A stretch of 64,000 nucleotides of DNA, from contig NZ_CP032364.1 in the NCBI RefSeq assembly GCF_003589745.1, positions 992,001 through 1,056,000 of the forward strand, given 5' to 3'. This DNA comes from Lachnoanaerobaculum umeaense. Lineage in GTDB: Bacteria > Bacillota > Clostridia > Lachnospirales > Lachnospiraceae. The notes under the pieces were generated by a model that ran no database searches, was not told the origin of the DNA, and saw only the letters and a list, made by a program, of their open reading frames with translations. The translations under genes were made by a program, and so were the position numbers. Positions 9,104 to 18,441 of this stretch are shown one piece after another (the stretch's first letter is position 1; each line of letters opens with the position of its first letter).

Positions 9104-10381
9104 ATGCAGTGGAATTTAATATATGCATATGAAATAGTGCTTTTTATAGTACCAACATTTATTTTGGTATGGGGAAGCTATAATATTTCAATATTAAAGT
9201 CATATAATGAATCATTGAGTAAATACCGGTCATATTTTGTGCTTTCAATACTTTGTATAGTAGATATGTATGTATATGGATGCTTTTTTAGATTGAAAAA
9301 CATATATGGAGATAGCTATAATTTGATTTCAAAGCAAATGATATTTGTAGCATTAATTTTAGCCTGCGTATATTATGTTCAAAGCAATAATAAAAATAAG
9401 AGAGATCTTAGTTATGCAAGTATTGTTGAAGCAGTAGATGAATTTCCCGGTGGTCTTGGTTTTGCAGATAATAATGGTGTACCTATATTGATCAATAAAA
9501 AAATGCATGAACTTATTTATGAAATTTTGAATATTCCATGCATTGATGTAAATCATATATGGGATTTATTGACTGAAAAAGCTAAAAAAGATAGTTATAG
9601 ACCGATTTTTTTGGGTGTTGTAGACAGCACGAATGGGATATATTATAAGCTAAAAGGTGAAAGTATATGGTGTTTTAGAAAGAGTATATTGAAAGATGAA
9701 AGTGATAGCTTTGTCCAGATAGAAGCAGTGGATGTAAGTGATCTTGCCGGTATTGCAAATGAAATAAGTTGGGATAATGAGGAACTAAAAAATCAAAATA
9801 AAAGAATACAGCAAGCGAGCATTGAACTTGAAAATATAAATATAGAAAAGGAAAGGTATTCTGCAAAAGTAGCTGTACATGGTGAATTTGGAGAATATAT
9901 ACTTTGGCTAAAACAATTTTTGAGAGAAGACTTTGACAATGGAATCAGTGAATCTAACATAAAAGGTTTGGAAGAGAGATGGAATAGAGCTGTTGATATG
10001 GTCAAGGGTATAGGTACATTTTCTGAGAATGCCGATATTGAAAAGGAACTTTTGAAGGTAGGAGAGCTGATAGGATGTAAGATTTTCTTCCCTAAAAGAA
10101 AACCATATAAAAAATACGGGAAATTGTATTACAGTGCAGTAAGAGAAGCCATGACAAATGCTGTAAGACATGGTAAAGCTAATGAACTATATGTTGAAAT
10201 AGAAGAAGAGTGGAGTCAACAAAAAGTAACTATATGGGATAATGGTACTGAAGAGATAAAATTTCAGGGAGAAGGTAATGGACTTACATCTCTTAGAAAA
10301 CTTATGAAAAAAGAAGATGCTATAATGGAGATTATAACGGAAGAAGTATTTAAAATGGTAATTACATTTCCATATAAATAG
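9104..10381 (+). CDS. Sensor histidine kinase
   Basis: The product is 425 residues. Three hydrophobic segments (residues ~5-90) are followed by a PAS-like region (GGLGFADNNGVPILINKK), a coiled-coil linker and a HATPase_c domain. The N-box REAMTNAVRHGKA (from residue 347), the G1 box IWDNG and the G2 box GEGNGLTSLRKL are all present. The phospho-acceptor is probably the His in AVHGEFGEY. The domain form resembles kinases that pair with NarL/LuxR-type regulators, and such a regulator begins 10 bp downstream. The signal is unknown; the upstream seven-helix protein may supply it. Confidence 0.8.
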   Translation: MQWNLIYAYEIVLFIVPTFILVWGSYNISILKSYNESLSKYRSYFVLSILCIVDMYVYGCFFRLKNIYGDSYNLISKQMIFVALILACVYYVQSNNKNKRDLSYASIVEAVDEFPGGLGFADNNGVPILINKKMHELIYEILNIPCIDVNHIWDLLTEKAKKDSYRPIFLGVVDSTNGIYYKLKGESIWCFRKSILKDESDSFVQIEAVDVSDLAGIANEISWDNEELKNQNKRIQQASIELENINIEKERYSAKVAVHGEFGEYILWLKQFLREDFDNGISESNIKGLEERWNRAVDMVKGIGTFSENADIEKELLKVGELIGCKIFFPKRKPYKKYGKLYYSAVREAMTNAVRHGKANELYVEIEEEWSQQKVTIWDNGTEEIKFQGEGNGLTSLRKLMKKEDAIMEIITEEVFKMVITFPYK

Positions 10382-10390
10382 GGGGAGTTT

Positions 10391-11014
10391 ATGATAAATG
10401 TACTTATTGTGGATGATTCAAGAATTGCTAGAAAAATGATGGAATACGAGCTTGAGAGTATGAGTGGGTATAATATATTAACATTTATAGAAGATGCTCA
10501 AAATGCTATGCCTATATGTATGAAGTGTCAGGTGGATCTGATATTGATGGACGTATGTACTGCCGGAGACTCATCGGGTTTAGTGGCAGCGGACGAGATT
10601 AAAAAAAGATTTCCACAAATAAAGATTATTATTACAACATCAATGCCTGAATATACATTTATAGAGAAAGCAAAGCAAGCAGGTTGTGAAAGCTTTTGGT
10701 ATAAGGATTATGGGAATGTAAGTTTGAAGGATGTCATAGAAAAAACTATGGCCGGAGAGAATGTATACCCTGATAAGACTCCAGATGTAGATATTTATGG
10801 GGTGCCAATAAGTAAATTTACACCGGCACAGCTTAGAGTACTTAGGGAACTGGCAATGGGACTTTCACAAGAGGAGGTTGCAAAGAAACTCTGTTTGTCG
10901 AGAAGCGTGATAAAAGGACATATAAGCCATATGTGTGATAAGACAAACACAAGCAAGACATTACAACTTGTGACTGAAGCCATTGAAAAAAGAGTGATAT
11001 TGCCCAAATATTAG
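10391..11014 (+). CDS. NarL/LuxR-family response regulator
   Basis: The 207-residue protein has a receiver domain with acidic pocket VDDS and phospho-acceptor Asp54 in LILMDVCTAGD, and a C-terminal LuxR-type helix-turn-helix (FTPAQLRVLRELAMGLSQEE then VAKKLCLSRSVIKGHISHM). It follows the kinase by 10 bp with a GGGGGAG ribosome site and ends the cluster. It should bind DNA when phosphorylated by the preceding kinase. Targets cannot be read from the window; flanking wall-protein genes are possible. Confidence 0.88.
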   Translation: MINVLIVDDSRIARKMMEYELESMSGYNILTFIEDAQNAMPICMKCQVDLILMDVCTAGDSSGLVAADEIKKRFPQIKIIITTSMPEYTFIEKAKQAGCESFWYKDYGNVSLKDVIEKTMAGENVYPDKTPDVDIYGVPISKFTPAQLRVLRELAMGLSQEEVAKKLCLSRSVIKGHISHMCDKTNTSKTLQLVTEAIEKRVILPKY

Positions 11015-11045
11015 GTGAAAAACTTTGTTAGATATGGAGTTTAAA

Positions 11046-11092
11046 CTGTCGCATAAAGTGATATTTATGCGACAGTAATTTTTTATTTTTTT
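11046..11092. terminator. Terminator between convergent genes
   Basis: A 12-bp perfect stem (11046-11057 with 11064-11075) with a six-base loop is followed by a T-rich run on the plus strand. It ends the sensor cluster. The convergent RNHCP gene ends inside the T-run at 11083, so the same hairpin probably serves both strands. Confidence 0.85.
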
Positions 11093-11559
11093 ATAAAACT
11101 TTCTAATAGATGTAGAGGAAATGGTGGTGAAGCTAAAGGTCTTACAGCCATTGACATCAAAAGTAGAGGATTGTCATCTGCTGCGATTCTGTTGGTATTA
11201 ATTTTTCCACATTTTTTACATCTATGTATGATGGCCCATTCTCCTTTATCCTTTACCCAAATAGATATAGCTTCCATAATGCCTTTGCAATCACTCTTTC
11301 TATCGCCGGGCTCAATATCAACATGGATAGAGGAGAGACAGTGGGGACAATGATTCCTATGATGAGTACCTGCTCCCTCAGGTAAGATCATTTTTCCACA
11401 GTTAGCACATGGAAAAGAATCATTACATGCTTCATATCGGTAGTCAGGTTCTATTTTTACAGGATTTTTCTTCTTTATAGTACCATTTCTTTTTTGCACT
11501 GTAGGATTATCATTCAGTTTTTTTAGAGCCTCCTCTAAATCAAATTTTTCTTGACTCAT
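11083..11559 (-). CDS. RNHCP-domain zinc-ribbon protein
   Basis: The protein is 158 residues, counted from ATG 11559 (MSQEKFDLEEALKK), which has an AAAGGA ribosome site. It contains CANCGKMI, HHRNHCPHC and HRCKKCGK. The RNHCP string names a small family of unknown function, and the Cys/His pairs suggest at least two zinc sites. The N-terminal ~45 residues are charged and likely unstructured. It stands alone and is convergent with the response regulator. The molecular role is unknown. Confidence 0.75.
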   Translation of the reverse strand: MSQEKFDLEEALKKLNDNPTVQKRNGTIKKKNPVKIEPDYRYEACNDSFPCANCGKMILPEGAGTHHRNHCPHCLSSIHVDIEPGDRKSDCKGIMEAISIWVKDKGEWAIIHRCKKCGKINTNRIAADDNPLLLMSMAVRPLASPPFPLHLLESFIKK

Positions 11560-11778
11560 ATTTTCCTTTCCATTGTATATTTCTAACAATTTGCTTGGTT
11601 TAAATCTAATAAACAGATGCTTTAAAAAGTGTAAACTATCTAGTATAATTATATTGTACAAAAGCCATATAAGTATTTGCTGTTTGTATTATACATAAGA
11701 AAATGATAACTGTAAAATATATTTTATGACTGAACTGTTGCCTGTTTTAAGGATTTTTATTGAGTTATAGGAGGAAAA

Positions 11779-12585
11779 ATGAAAAAGGGAATATTTGTTT
11801 TAGCTACAGTTCTATCAATGAGTATGGGATTATCTATGGCTTCATATGCAGGAAGCTGGGAGCATGACTCAAAGGGCTGGTGGTATTTGACAGATGAATA
11901 TAAGTATCCTGTTTCACAGTGGAAAAATATTAAGGATAACTGGTATTATTTTAATTCTAGAGGTTATGCATTGATAGGATGGCAGTGGCTGGACGGTAAG
12001 GCATATTTTTTTAATGATGGAAGCAATAAAAGCTTTCCATATGCTGCAATGTTAAAGAATACCAAGTCACCTGATGGATATGATCTAAATGGTGAGGGTG
12101 CCTGGACACAGAATGGAGTTGTGATGACAAAGTCAGGTCAGGCAGGTCTTGCTGTTGCTCAAGTTATTGGTGGAGAGAATCCGGGTGAAAGAGCAGATTT
12201 ATTTCTTAGATTGAATGAGTACAGGAGAAGCAAGGGATTGCCGGAGATGGTAGTAAGTAATGAACTTATGGCTGCAGCACAGCTAAGAGCCGGTGAGAGT
12301 GCAGTTTCATTCGCACATACCAGACCTGATGGTCAGGATTTTTATACAGTTTCTAATATAACAGATCATTATGTCGGAGTATCAGAGATATTGACAATGG
12401 ACAATACATCTTCTACAGAGATTAAGATTACATCATTCAAGAATTCACCTAAACACAATGAGCTTATGCTACAGAGTGAAAACTTTATCGAAAATCTTCC
12501 GGCTTCTACAATATATGCAGGAGTAGGATATTATTACAGCAATGGATATTATTATGTGGCAATGTTGTTTGGACATCAAAAATAG
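11779..12585 (+). CDS. Secreted CAP-domain protein with N-terminal cell-wall-binding repeats
   Basis: The product is 268 residues with a clear GGAGG ribosome site. It has a signal peptide cut near ASYA-GS, then aromatic wall-binding repeats (SKGWWYLTDEYKYP, DNWYYFNSRGYALIGW). The block ends in a SPDGYDLNGEGAW motif like the tail of the transglutaminase-like protein at 3262. Residues ~137-268 are a CAP/SCP-PR1 domain: LFLRLNEYRRSKGLPEMV, the FAHTRPDG signature and a C-terminal GVGYYYSNGYYYVAMLFG. CAP proteins are secreted and of varied or unknown activity. Sharing repeats with 3262 suggests both dock on the same wall polymer. Confidence 0.85.
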   Translation: MKKGIFVLATVLSMSMGLSMASYAGSWEHDSKGWWYLTDEYKYPVSQWKNIKDNWYYFNSRGYALIGWQWLDGKAYFFNDGSNKSFPYAAMLKNTKSPDGYDLNGEGAWTQNGVVMTKSGQAGLAVAQVIGGENPGERADLFLRLNEYRRSKGLPEMVVSNELMAAAQLRAGESAVSFAHTRPDGQDFYTVSNITDHYVGVSEILTMDNTSSTEIKITSFKNSPKHNELMLQSENFIENLPASTIYAGVGYYYSNGYYYVAMLFGHQK

Positions 12586-12597
12586 GTGATATACTAA

Positions 12598-12643
12598 GGC
12601 TGTTACAACAAACGAATATATTTGTTTATTGTAACAGCCTGTT
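12598..12643. terminator. Bidirectional terminator
   Basis: GGCTGTTACAA (from 12598) pairs with TTGTAACAGCC (to 12639), with a further partly paired interior. T-rich sequence lies on both sides. It separates the CAP gene from the convergent aroA gene. Confidence 0.8.
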
Positions 12644-12647
12644 TTAA

Positions 12648-13898
12648 TTATATATTTATATTTTTTAAATCACAGAAAAATCCCGGATAGGAGATTTCCA
12701 CACATTTACTATTATTAAGCTTTATCTCTCCATCAGATATTAAATTAAGTATAGCAAAAGTCATGGCAATCCTATGGTCATCATGTGTATCTATAGTGAC
12801 ATTTCCGGATAGCCTGTCAGTACCAATAATTTCCATACCATCATCAGTTTCCAATACCTTTACACCAAGTTTACTTAACTCCTCACACATTACTTTGATT
12901 CGATTGGACTCCTTTACCTTAAGCTCCTGTGCATCTTTTATAATAGTTTTACCTTCAGCCATAGTAGCCACAGCTGCAAGAAGTGGTAGTTCATCTATAA
13001 GCGTAGGAATAAGTTCTCCACTAATAGTAGTTGAGTGTAGTTTTGAATAACATACTTTTATATCTGCTACAGGCTCAAATGTATTTGATGGATTTATAAT
13101 CTCAATATCAGCACCCATAGACTTTAACACCCTTATTATACCGTCTCTAGTAGGGTTTATGCCTACATTTTCAAGTATTAGCTCTGAACCCAGTACAAGT
13201 ATAGCGGCAGCCATAAAAAATGCAGCAGAAGATATATCAGAAGGCACCTCTATATCACTTGCAAAAAGCTCAGTGGTAGGACTTATGGTTACAGTATTTT
13301 TATCTGTAATTAAATTTGCACCAAATTTTCTAAGCATTAGTTCTGTGTGATCTCTTGATTTGGCAGGCTCTGTTACAGTGGTTTTTGAATCTGCATAAAG
13401 ACCTGCAAGAAGTATTGCTGATTTTACTTGTGCACTTGCTACAGGAGAATTGTACTCTATGCCATGCAAAGAGCTGCCTGTAATAGTAAGTGGTGCAAAA
13501 CCCACATTGCTCTCTATATTGGCACCCATCAAGGAAAGTGGATTTATTATTCTGTTCATAGGTCTTTTTTGTATAGACTTATCACCTGTAAGTATAGATG
13601 TAAAGTTTTGTGCAGACAATATACCACTTACAAGCCTGGTTGTAGTACCACTATTACCACAATCCAGTATACTGTCAGGTCTTTTCAATCCATGTAGTCC
13701 GTTACCTTTGACTATAACTGAAGTTCCATTCATTTCAATATCTATTCCCATTTTTTTAAAAATTGAAATAGTCGAAATACAGTCGGCACCGTTTAAAAAT
13801 CCTGTTATTCTTGTAATTCCCTTTGATATAGATCCAAACATCACAGCTCTATGGGAGATGGATTTATCTCCGGGAACTCTTAATCTACCCTTTATCAT
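12648..13898 (-). CDS. aroA: 3-phosphoshikimate 1-carboxyvinyltransferase (EPSP synthase)
   Basis: This 416-residue enzyme joins shikimate-3-phosphate and phosphoenolpyruvate in the chorismate pathway. Seen are the N-terminal substrate motif VPGDKSISHRA, the LDCGNSGTTTRL loop, KSRDHTELMLRKFGA, and the C-terminal VKESNRIKVMCEELSKLG and DTHDDHRIAMTFAI. Length is normal. The gene starts 13 bp after tyrA on the same strand, with a GGAGG site in the gap, so the two form an aromatic-biosynthesis operon. Confidence 0.96.
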   Translation of the reverse strand: MIKGRLRVPGDKSISHRAVMFGSISKGITRITGFLNGADCISTISIFKKMGIDIEMNGTSVIVKGNGLHGLKRPDSILDCGNSGTTTRLVSGILSAQNFTSILTGDKSIQKRPMNRIINPLSLMGANIESNVGFAPLTITGSSLHGIEYNSPVASAQVKSAILLAGLYADSKTTVTEPAKSRDHTELMLRKFGANLITDKNTVTISPTTELFASDIEVPSDISSAAFFMAAAILVLGSELILENVGINPTRDGIIRVLKSMGADIEIINPSNTFEPVADIKVCYSKLHSTTISGELIPTLIDELPLLAAVATMAEGKTIIKDAQELKVKESNRIKVMCEELSKLGVKVLETDDGMEIIGTDRLSGNVTIDTHDDHRIAMTFAILNLISDGEIKLNNSKCVEISYPGFFCDLKNINI

Positions 13899-13911
13899 TT
13901 TTCCTCCAATA

Positions 13912-15021
13912 TTAGATTACTCTATAATTATATTCTTTCAACAATTTACTTGCCATTTCACATGAGTCTGCATCATAGAATGAGATATTGAGTGCACCCT
14001 CACCCTTTTCTCTATTATGATTGATACCTATATTCTTGATACTGATAGAGTTTGCAGCCAGTATTGCAGAGATTATAGATATTGCTCCGGGTTTATCCTG
14101 TATATGCACACTTATATCATGCTTTGAAATAAGGACTCCTCTACTGTTTGAATCAAAAGAATTTCTGTATTCTCCTGATTTTTCAAACATATTATTTATA
14201 TAAATACCTGATCTGCTTGTAAGTTGTGAATGCACCTCTTTTAGCATATCTATATATTTGAGAAGCATTGCATCTATAGGTTCGGCATTAACTATGCAAA
14301 TCTGCTCCCACATAATTGGAGATGCTGAGGCGATTCTTGTTATATCTTTAAAGCCGCCGGCAGCAACTCTTTTCATTACCTCATCTTCATAGTCATTGTC
14401 CTTTACAAGGTTTACCAAAGTGGCTGCAAGTATATGTGGCAGATGACTTACTGTTGCTACAACCTTATCATGTTTTTGATAATCTATTATAAATGGAATG
14501 GATTTTATCATTTCAATAATACTCTTTAATGCTTCCAGCTTCTTATTACAAGTTTTAGATGATGGAGTAATCATATAATAGGCATTTTCTAAAAGTAGAG
14601 CATCAGAAGCCTCATAGCCGGTTTTTTCTGAGCCTGCCATAGGATGCCCACCTATAAATATATCATCAAGATCAAGCTCTTTTGCTAAATTATGTATGGA
14701 TGATTTGGTAGAGCCTACATCGGTGATTATGGAGTCTTTTCTTATAAAGGGCTTTATTTTTGCAAGATATTCCTCGTTAAATTCCACAGGTGCACATAAA
14801 AATATGATATCACATTCAGTAAGACTATCATCAATTTCTTTTAAGATAATATCAATAACTCCATCATTTTTCCCTTTTAGCAGCTGAGAAGTATTATTTG
14901 CATATGCATATATTTTTGATTCCGGTTTATATTTTCTGATTGCTCTGGCAATAGAACCACCTATTAGTCCAAAACCTATAAAAGCTATATTATTATAATG
15001 CATGCTCCTCCATTCCGACAT
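13912..15021 (-). CDS. tyrA: Prephenate dehydrogenase with C-terminal ACT domain
   Basis: The product is 363-369 residues. It oxidises prephenate to 4-hydroxyphenylpyruvate for tyrosine. The NAD-binding GFGLIGGS lies at the N-terminus. The catalytic region includes DVGSTKSSI, GGHPMAGSEKTGYEAS and VSHLPHILAATLV. The last ~75 residues (ISVHIQDKPGAISIISAIL) form an ACT domain, usually the tyrosine feedback site. Two starts are possible: ATG 15021 with a weak site, or ATG 15003 directly after GGAGGAGC. The gene is first in a tyrA-aroA operon. Confidence 0.93.
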   Translation of the reverse strand: MSEWRSMHYNNIAFIGFGLIGGSIARAIRKYKPESKIYAYANNTSQLLKGKNDGVIDIILKEIDDSLTECDIIFLCAPVEFNEEYLAKIKPFIRKDSIITDVGSTKSSIHNLAKELDLDDIFIGGHPMAGSEKTGYEASDALLLENAYYMITPSSKTCNKKLEALKSIIEMIKSIPFIIDYQKHDKVVATVSHLPHILAATLVNLVKDNDYEDEVMKRVAAGGFKDITRIASASPIMWEQICIVNAEPIDAMLLKYIDMLKEVHSQLTSRSGIYINNMFEKSGEYRNSFDSNSRGVLISKHDISVHIQDKPGAISIISAILAANSISIKNIGINHNREKGEGALNISFYDADSCEMASKLLKEYNYRVI

Positions 15022-15232
15022 AAGCCCTGATTAAATATAAAAAGTCTAGTACATTTATTTGTATTAGTCAAATACTTTTGCTTTAACGGTTTAAAGCGAC
15101 ACAGAAAGCAATATTGAAACATACTATTTATCTTTACTAAAACTGTCTATTTATACAAAAATATTATAAAAAATACTAACGATTTAATCATAAAAAAGAT
15201 GTAAATTACATTGTATAAATTGAATATAAAAC

Positions 15233-15261
15233 TTGAAATTTTAGCTTATGTTTAGTAAAAT
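15233..15261 (+). promoter_or_regulatory. Promoter of the EF-G-like gene
   Basis: TTGAAA (15233-15238) and TAAAAT (15256-15261) are 17 bp apart and 45 bp before the EF-G-like start codon. The rest of the ~280-bp divergent region between tyrA and this gene is AT-rich, and I see no other structured element in it. Confidence 0.6.
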
Positions 15262-15305
15262 ATCTTTATTATAAAGTCTATTGACTAAAAAGGAGGGATT
15301 CTCTT

Positions 15306-17408
15306 ATGAAAGTTTATGAAACTAAACAGATTCGTAATGTTGCATTACTTGGCCATGGAGGCTCGGGTAAGACTACGGTGGCAGAGGCTATGAGCTTTGT
15401 TGCAGGAAATATTTCCAAGATGGGAAGCATTTCAAGCGGAAATACCATCAGCGACTATGACAAGGAAGAGATAAAAAGAGGCTTTTCCATAAGTACTTCT
15501 TTAGTTCCGGTAGAATATGAAGGTGAAACCGGAAGTGTAAAGATAAATCTTTTGGATACTCCGGGATATTTCGATTTTGTTGGTGAGGTAGAGGAAGCTA
15601 TATCTGCAGCAGATGCTGCCATTATAGTAGTCAACTGCAAGGCGGGAATCGAAGTAGGTACAGTCAAGGCATGGGAGTTGTGTGAAGAGTATGGATTGCC
15701 TAGACTGTTCTTTGTAACAAATATGGATGATGATAAGGCGAGCTATCGTGAACTGCTTTTGAAGCTTGAAACACGCTTTGGAAGAAAAGTGGCTCCATTC
15801 CATCTTCCAATAAGAGAGAATGAAAAATTCGTAGGATTTGTAAATGTTGTAAAGATGAAGGGTAGAAGATTTACAAATCTTTCAGACTATGTAGAGTGTG
15901 AAATACCTGACTATGTTGAAGCTAACCTTAAAATTGCAAGGGAAGCTCTTATGGAAGCAGTAGCCGAGACAAGTGAAGAGTATATGGAGAGATATCTCTC
16001 AGGAGAAGAGTTCACTGATGAAGAGGTAGCAACAGCACTCAAAGAGAATATTTGTAATGGAGATATTGTGCCGGTAATGATGGGTTCAGGTGTAGATGCA
16101 CAGGGATTTAAGGCACTTATGATGGCTATTGAAAAGTATTTCCCATCTCCGGATTACAAAGAGTGTGTTGGTGTTGATGTAAGCAACGGAGAGCATTTTA
16201 CAGCAAAATATAATAAAGAAGTATCACTTTCTGCAAGAGTATTTAAGACAATCGTAGATCCGTTTATAGGCAAGTATTCACTTGTTAAGGTTTGTACAGG
16301 TACTTTAAAGCCTGATAGTGCAATCTATAATGTTGGTAAGGAAACAGACGAAAAGTCCGGGAAAATATATGTACTTAGAGGAAAGAGTGCTATAGAAGTG
16401 CCGGAGCTTGTAGCAGGTGATATAGGTGCTATGGCAAAACTCAGTGTAACAACTACAGGAGATACTATTGCGCTTAAGAATGCACCTATACTCTATCATG
16501 GACCTAAGATCTCATCACCATATACTTGTATGAGATATAAGATAGTAAACAAGGGCGAGGAGGATAAACTCTCATCAGGTTTATCAAGACTTATGGAAGA
16601 GGATTTAACTCTAAAACATGTGAATGATACATCAAACAGACAGACTCTTCTATACGGAATAGGCGATCAACAGCTTGAAGTTGTAGTAAGCAAGCTTTTA
16701 GATAGATATAAAGTAAAGATAGAACTTTCAAGACCTAAAGTAGCTTTCAAAGAGACTATCAGACAGAAAGTAGAGGCTGCAGGAAGATATAAGAAGCAAT
16801 CAGGTGGACATGGTCAATTTGGTGATGTTAAGATGAGCTTTGAGCCTTCAGGAGATCTTGAGAAAGCATATGTATTTGAGGAGACTGTATTTGGTGGTTC
16901 AGTACCGAAGAACTATTTCCCGGCAGTAGAAAAGGGAGTGGCAGAGTGCTGTATTAAGGGGCCTTTAGCTGCATATCCTGTAGTAGGTGTTAAGGCTGTG
17001 CTTCTTGACGGTTCATACCACCCGGTTGACTCATCTGAGATGGCATTTAAGATGGCAGCTACTATTGCATTCAAAGACGGATTTATGAAGGCTGCTCCTG
17101 TACTATTAGAGCCTATTTACACAGTAAGTGTTATAGTACCTGATAAGTTTACAGGTGATGTTATGGGAGATCTTAATAAGAGACGCGGTAGAGTTCTGGG
17201 AATGGAGTCTATCAATCATGGTAAGCAAATCATAAAGGCAGATGTGCCTATGTTGGAACTTTTCGGATATAATACAGAGCTTCGTTCTATGACAGGAGGT
17301 ATGGGAGTATTCAGCTATGAATTTGCCAGATATGAGCAGACTCCGGGTGATATTCAGAAGAAGGAAGTTGAAGCCAGAGCAAGCAAATTGGATGGTGATA
17401 TTGATTAA
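15306..17408 (+). CDS. Elongation factor G-like GTPase (EF-G paralogue)
   Basis: The protein has 700 residues, the full length of EF-G. GTPase motifs are G1 GHGGSGKTT, G3 DTPGYFDF and a G4 position reading TNMDDD rather than NKxD. Domains II-V follow, including the domain IV stretch QSGGHGQFGDVKMSFEPSG. The P-loop form GHGGSGKT marks the EF-G-like group often present beside canonical fusA in Clostridia, and no rpsL-rpsG-fusA context is present. It may act in translocation, recycling or under stress; the exact role is not known from sequence. It has a GGAGGG ribosome site and stands as a single gene. Confidence 0.88.
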   Translation: MKVYETKQIRNVALLGHGGSGKTTVAEAMSFVAGNISKMGSISSGNTISDYDKEEIKRGFSISTSLVPVEYEGETGSVKINLLDTPGYFDFVGEVEEAISAADAAIIVVNCKAGIEVGTVKAWELCEEYGLPRLFFVTNMDDDKASYRELLLKLETRFGRKVAPFHLPIRENEKFVGFVNVVKMKGRRFTNLSDYVECEIPDYVEANLKIAREALMEAVAETSEEYMERYLSGEEFTDEEVATALKENICNGDIVPVMMGSGVDAQGFKALMMAIEKYFPSPDYKECVGVDVSNGEHFTAKYNKEVSLSARVFKTIVDPFIGKYSLVKVCTGTLKPDSAIYNVGKETDEKSGKIYVLRGKSAIEVPELVAGDIGAMAKLSVTTTGDTIALKNAPILYHGPKISSPYTCMRYKIVNKGEEDKLSSGLSRLMEEDLTLKHVNDTSNRQTLLYGIGDQQLEVVVSKLLDRYKVKIELSRPKVAFKETIRQKVEAAGRYKKQSGGHGQFGDVKMSFEPSGDLEKAYVFEETVFGGSVPKNYFPAVEKGVAECCIKGPLAAYPVVGVKAVLLDGSYHPVDSSEMAFKMAATIAFKDGFMKAAPVLLEPIYTVSVIVPDKFTGDVMGDLNKRRGRVLGMESINHGKQIIKADVPMLELFGYNTELRSMTGGMGVFSYEFARYEQTPGDIQKKEVEARASKLDGDID

Positions 17409-17552
17409 CAAAAGTATTAAATAAATATGTAGCATTATTGTAAGGAATCTTACTATAATGTTACATATTGAATAAAGTACTTGAAAAAAATTTCATGTAG
17501 GGATATATTAGGGACAACTTAAAAAACTTATATGAAAAGGAGATATCATATC

Positions 17553-18227
17553 ATGCATTTATCATCACTCAAAAAAGCAATATTAACATTAGGTTTAACC
17601 CTAGGGGTAGTTTCAGGAAGCATCGTTGCTTTTGGCGCTCCATCACAGATAGTAATACCGGGAAAGGCTGCTGCTGTAGAATCTGTTAAAAATGATATAA
17701 ATATTGAAACCCCATCAAAGATAGTAGTAGAGGAAAAGACTGATGCTGTGGAGGAGAATAATACATATTTTAAAACTCCATCACAGATAGTAATACCGGG
17801 AAAGACTGTTATTGTAGAGCCTGTTAAAAAGGCTACAGCTTCTACTGCAACACCATCTGCTGCAACACCATCTATTGCAACTCGTTCAACTGCATCAAAA
17901 TCTTCAAGCGGTTCAGGGTCATCATATGGAGGCGGAAGTGTAAGATCTGTTACAACGTCTAACACAAATACAAACCCTGCAAACACTACAACACAGGGAC
18001 CTGGAAGCAATGTAACAAATGCAAATCCTTCTAATACTAACAATGTAGCACCGGCAAATACAAACAACAATGGTGCAACAAAGGCGGATGTAACAGGTGC
18101 TAACCGTGGTAAGTTAAATGTTCCAAAGACAGCTGATGCTTCAGCAATGGGACTTTATACAGCATTACTTGGACTTTCAACTATAGGTGGTGCATTTGTA
18201 GTAGCTACAAAGAAAAAAGAGAACTAA
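17553..18227 (+). CDS. Wall-anchored Thr/Ser/Asn-rich surface protein
   Basis: The protein is about 224 residues. The start at 17553 is preferred because AAAAGGAG lies 10 bp before it. A signal peptide (LSSLKKAILTLGLTLGVVSG) is followed by three related segments, PSQIVIPGKAAAVESVK, PSKIVVEEKTDAVEEN and PSQIVIPGKTVIVEPVKK, then a low-complexity region rich in Thr, Ser, Asn and Pro. The C-terminus has VPKTADAS, a hydrophobic helix and KKKEN, the layout of a sortase signal, although VPKTAD departs from LPxTG. It is probably a surface stalk or matrix protein. No enzyme domain is visible. Confidence 0.75.
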   Translation: MHLSSLKKAILTLGLTLGVVSGSIVAFGAPSQIVIPGKAAAVESVKNDINIETPSKIVVEEKTDAVEENNTYFKTPSQIVIPGKTVIVEPVKKATASTATPSAATPSIATRSTASKSSSGSGSSYGGGSVRSVTTSNTNTNPANTTTQGPGSNVTNANPSNTNNVAPANTNNNGATKADVTGANRGKLNVPKTADASAMGLYTALLGLSTIGGAFVVATKKKEN

Positions 18228-18254
18228 TTGATTGGTAAATCTTAAATGATATTG

Positions 18255-18284
18255 AGGCAGACTGTACAGTCTGCCTTTTTTTGT
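18255..18284 (+). terminator. Terminator after the surface-protein gene
   Basis: AGGCAGACTG (18255-18264) pairs with CAGTCTGCCT (18267-18276), followed by seven T residues. It is a strong rho-independent form. Confidence 0.88.
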
Positions 18285-18441
18285 ACTTATTTGCAGACAT
18301 TTTTGACTGTTCCTTATAAAAAACAACAAATTGCCAAAAAAATAACATACTCATCTTTATTTTATTTTTCAAATATAGTAGAATATTATTGCTCAGTATA
18401 GAATTATTCTATAAAGGTTTGTTTTTTAGTGGAGGAATATT

